A stretch of DNA of 10,219 nt, taken from positions 1 to 10,219 of the forward strand of contig NW_014013502.1 in assembly GCF_000611645.1 (NCBI RefSeq), read 5' to 3'. Origin of the DNA: Monoraphidium neglectum (lineage: Eukaryota; Chlorophyta; Chlorophyceae; Sphaeropleales; Selenastraceae). The notes under the pieces are model-generated. The model was not told where the DNA came from. It made no database searches and was given only the letters and a program-made list of their open reading frames with translations. The position numbers and the translations under genes are program-made. Of this stretch, positions 8,083 to 10,219 are shown piece after piece (positions within the stretch are counted from its first letter, which is position 1; every line of letters begins with the position of its first letter).

Positions 8083-9258
8083 TTTTGCCGATTATTCACT
8101 ACTTGGAAAAGAAATTTGCTTTCCTAGACAGACGTACGCTTCATAAGTCGGAGCGGGGCAGGCGAGCCTTGGGCTCCGCTTCGCGAGCCACTGCCAGCGG
8201 CGGTGTAGCAGCCTGGAACAGCAGGGCTCTGCCCACCACGCTGATGACACCGCAACTGGCTGGACCACATAAACATTACATACATAACATACTCAAGAGT
8301 CTCTCACGGCACCACACAACTGGCGCTTTGTGCGCGGCAGGTTTGCCTATTTCACGCATCTGCTGGTGCATTTTTTTGTTGTTGCATTGTGACCCTTGCC
8401 GCTTTCCGCCGTGGCCGACCACCCTGTGGCCACTGTGTACTCAGCAGGCCCCTGACTAGGATACGTGACCCCCGCAATTGCCCTAGACATGGTGCCAAGG
8501 CGGCGTGCACCCTCGCTGCCATGGTGGGCCGCTTGGCGAGCTTGTGCCCCTACAGTGGCCGCAGCGCCAACACCAGCGGCCCCGCAACATCAAACTTGAC
8601 ACGCAGAGTGTTTCGTGGAGGGATGGCTCGAGACAGCAATGGAGACTTGACAAAGGCGGGGAGCGGCTGCATGCAGCACACGAGGCCAATTTGTAACCCT
8701 TGTGAGATTTTCTGTGCGCCAGGGTGTTTGCTCGACTGGGGCAGCAGGTAATTTCAATTTGAAACGCAACATTGACGTCCCGTTGGCGCAGGTATCACCC
8801 AGGGATGCTGGGCTGTGCGTCGGCTCAGCAGCTCCAGTGGTGGTCACATGACGCCAGTGCTACACGCAGCCGCGTCACCCCATTGGTGCTGCAGCCCAAA
8901 ACCCTTCCCCAGCCACAGCCGTCGCCGTGCGCTCGTGCTTCAATCATGGCTGTGATTCTTGCTTTGCCGCCTCATTTGCTGCAAGTAAGCCCTTTGGGAG
9001 GGGGTTGTCATGGGGAAGGACGAGCGAATCACCGCGCAGTCACAGCCATCAGCCAGGGCCACCTCCCTGGTTGCGGGTGACCTCGCCTATCGGCGCCGCA
9101 GGCTTGCAGAAAATTATGTTGTGAGGCCTGGAACGCATCATAAAAGGCCCTGCTGTCATGGACGGCCCACCCTGCAGGGGCGGGACGGGCTCGGCGGCGG
9201 CGGCACCCACTGCTGGTCGGGTGTGATGGTTGGGGCGATCAGGTGACCAACCTGCGGC
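8083..9258. other. Intergenic: 3' UTR of the secreted-protein gene and upstream of the last gene
   Basis: No supported gene on either strand. A TGTAA at 8692-8696 is a candidate green-algal polyadenylation signal about 610 bases after the stop at 8082. Open frames such as 8389-8751 (plus) have no recognisable domain or clear splice context. The stretch is less GC-rich than the exons. I see no tRNA-like or other structured RNA. Confidence 0.5.
9139..9147 (+). promoter_or_regulatory. Possible TATA-like element
   Basis: CATAAAAGG lies about 110 bases upstream of the ATG at 9259 that opens the last reading frame. The distance suits a TATA element with a short 5' UTR. A single AT-rich word is weak evidence, and the start of that gene is itself uncertain. 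Confidence 0.25.
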
Positions 9259-10219
9259 ATGCGGTGCGAGTCCCTTCATTCTCAAAAGGTATCAGAGTTG
9301 AATTTGAAAGCGAGAGCAACGACCCTCGACGCCACGAGGTGCGTAGCAGAGTTGCAACACGTCGGGAGCCCGCGGGCCCGCAGCCCTGGGCGTCTCCACG
9401 GGCGCAGCAGCCACGATAAAGTGTTCATCAAGAGCAAAGCTGGGCGTGGCCTGCGGATGCGCCCGAACAGCGCGGCTCCCAGGGCAGACCCTTGCAAGGC
9501 AGCTCGACGGCGCTCGCTTTCGCTGCGAGCATCATCGTCCGAGCTCAATACTTTCACACCCTTTTCACCACCCAGGTCGACCCAAGGGCTCCCACCCGGC
9601 TCCTCACCGGACGCACCAGAGGATGAGGGTGCGCCGAATCGGGCGATGAACAACTCGAAGGAGGCCTCCTTGAGCAAGGTGACGGTCGCGACCTGCCGCA
9701 GCTCCGTCTTTGGGCGGCCCAGGTCAACAGCCGCTGGCCAGCTGGCGCTCGTGTCAACGGTCGGGCTGACGGTGCCTGCGCCCTCACCCACGCAGGCCGA
9801 TGTCGTCAGCGCTTGCGCCTTAGACCACTTGGTCGGGGCGTTGGCGCTGCTGCAGGAGCGGCAAGGGCAGTCCGATGCTTGCGCGACCTGCACGAGCGCT
9901 GGGGTGCCGGGCTGCTGCAGCAGCGACGCTGCAGCGCCAGCCTGCCAGGATCAGCGGGAGTCCGTGGAGCCGCAGTCGCAGCTGAGTCGATCGTCATGCG
10001 GGAAGAAGGGCGGCGACGCGGTCAGAGACACCAGCAGCGCAGGGGCTGACAGCAGCAGCAGCAGCAGCAGCAGCAGCGAAAGCGGGAGCAGTGTGAGTCG
10101 GAGCAGCAATAGCGGTACCAGCAGCGGCGACAGCAGCAGCGGCGGCAGCCCCGCGCGCCATGCGAGCGACGCGGTGGACCTGGAGCGCCCTCCCCCCGCG
10201 GCCCCCGCCTCTGACGACC
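9259..10219 (+). CDS. Unrecognised Ser-rich, low-complexity protein (3' end outside window)
   Basis: From ATG 9259 (in-frame TGA upstream at 9244-9246) the frame stays open for 320 codons to the right edge. I do not recognise a domain. The first 95 residues are basic and rich in Arg and Ser (for example RRRSLSLRASSSE), a composition compatible with an organelle-targeting or disordered region. About 110-125 is acidic and Pro-rich. Residues 175-240 include a hydrophobic helix-like stretch (DHLVGALALLQE) and several Cys. From about 255 it is dominated by Ser, with nine in a row at 265-273. By my hand count GC at third positions is about 83% in 9661-10020, about 62% in 9481-9660 and about 75% in 9301-9480. 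A pyrimidine-rich acceptor (TTTTCACCACCCAG) ends at 9575, so the certain coding part may begin at 9576 and the upstream part could hold an intron. Confidence 0.45.
   Translation, partial: MRCESLHSQKVSELNLKARATTLDATRCVAELQHVGSPRARSPGRLHGRSSHDKVFIKSKAGRGLRMRPNSAAPRADPCKAARRRSLSLRASSSELNTFTPFSPPRSTQGLPPGSSPDAPEDEGAPNRAMNNSKEASLSKVTVATCRSSVFGRPRSTAAGQLALVSTVGLTVPAPSPTQADVVSACALDHLVGALALLQERQGQSDACATCTSAGVPGCCSSDAAAPACQDQRESVEPQSQLSRSSCGKKGGDAVRDTSSAGADSSSSSSSSSESGSSVSRSSNSGTSSGDSSSGGSPARHASDAVDLERPPPAAPASDD
10051..10077. repeat. AGC trinucleotide repeat, nine units
   Basis: Nine perfect AGC units. In the open plus-strand frame they read as nine Ser codons inside a longer Ser-rich region with mixed AGC, AGT and other Ser codons. 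In another plus frame the run would give poly-Gln, but that frame is closed nearby. Confidence 0.95.

Noticed and set aside
9282..9893. Minus-strand open frame of 203 codons
   Set aside because: It is covered by the longer plus-strand frame with better codon bias. I saw no family match, so I treat it as a shadow, though strand-specific RNA data could reverse this.
1..10219. Defence island, CRISPR array, transposon or viral genes
   Set aside because: No repeat-spacer pattern, terminal inverted repeats with a transposase, reverse transcriptase or phage gene was seen. The content is ordinary nuclear genes of an alga.

Overview
The window looks like nuclear DNA from a unicellular green alga. It is GC-rich with strongly GC-ending codons, its genes are cut by many short GT-AG introns (about 100 to 600 bases), it carries CA/GT microsatellites, and the recognisable proteins are eukaryotic RNA-processing enzymes. 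A chlorophyte, possibly of the Chlorella/Micractinium type, fits best; that placement is inference. I see no bacterial operon, mobile element, CRISPR array, tRNA or rRNA.

Positions 1-4230, minus strand: the 5' part of DIS3/RRP44, the catalytic subunit of the RNA exosome. Nine exons can be joined with conserved reading frame (4230-4177, 4020-3986, 3717-3552, 2958-2786, 2510-2329, 1984-1804, 1499-1408, 1036-870, 565-348). They encode 422 residues covering the PIN endonuclease domain and the start of the cold-shock domains. The RNB exonuclease part lies beyond the left edge. All four expected PIN acidic residues are present, but the cysteine (CR3) motif before the PIN domain appears largely lost.

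Positions 4231-4530: a 300-base divergent intergenic region, presumably a shared promoter.

Positions 4531-6022, plus strand: a complete four-exon gene for USB1, the U6 snRNA 3'-end phosphodiesterase (328 residues, two HxS motifs at 185-187 and 277-279). DIS3 and USB1 both process RNA 3' ends and stand head to head, so shared expression is plausible.

Positions 6023-6958: no supported gene; USB1 3' UTR and upstream region of the next gene.

Positions 6959-8082, plus strand: an unrecognised secreted or surface protein with an N-terminal signal peptide, a Cys-rich first domain, a second domain with three Cys, a Gln/Ala-rich stretch and a C-terminal hydrophobic tail resembling a GPI-anchor signal. 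Its first and last exons are clear; the join between them is not.

Positions 8083-9258: no supported gene.

Positions 9259-10219, plus strand: a reading frame of 320 codons with no stop that runs off the right edge. It encodes a low-complexity, Ser-rich, unrecognised protein. The coding signal is strongest from about 9576 onward, where a good splice acceptor lies.
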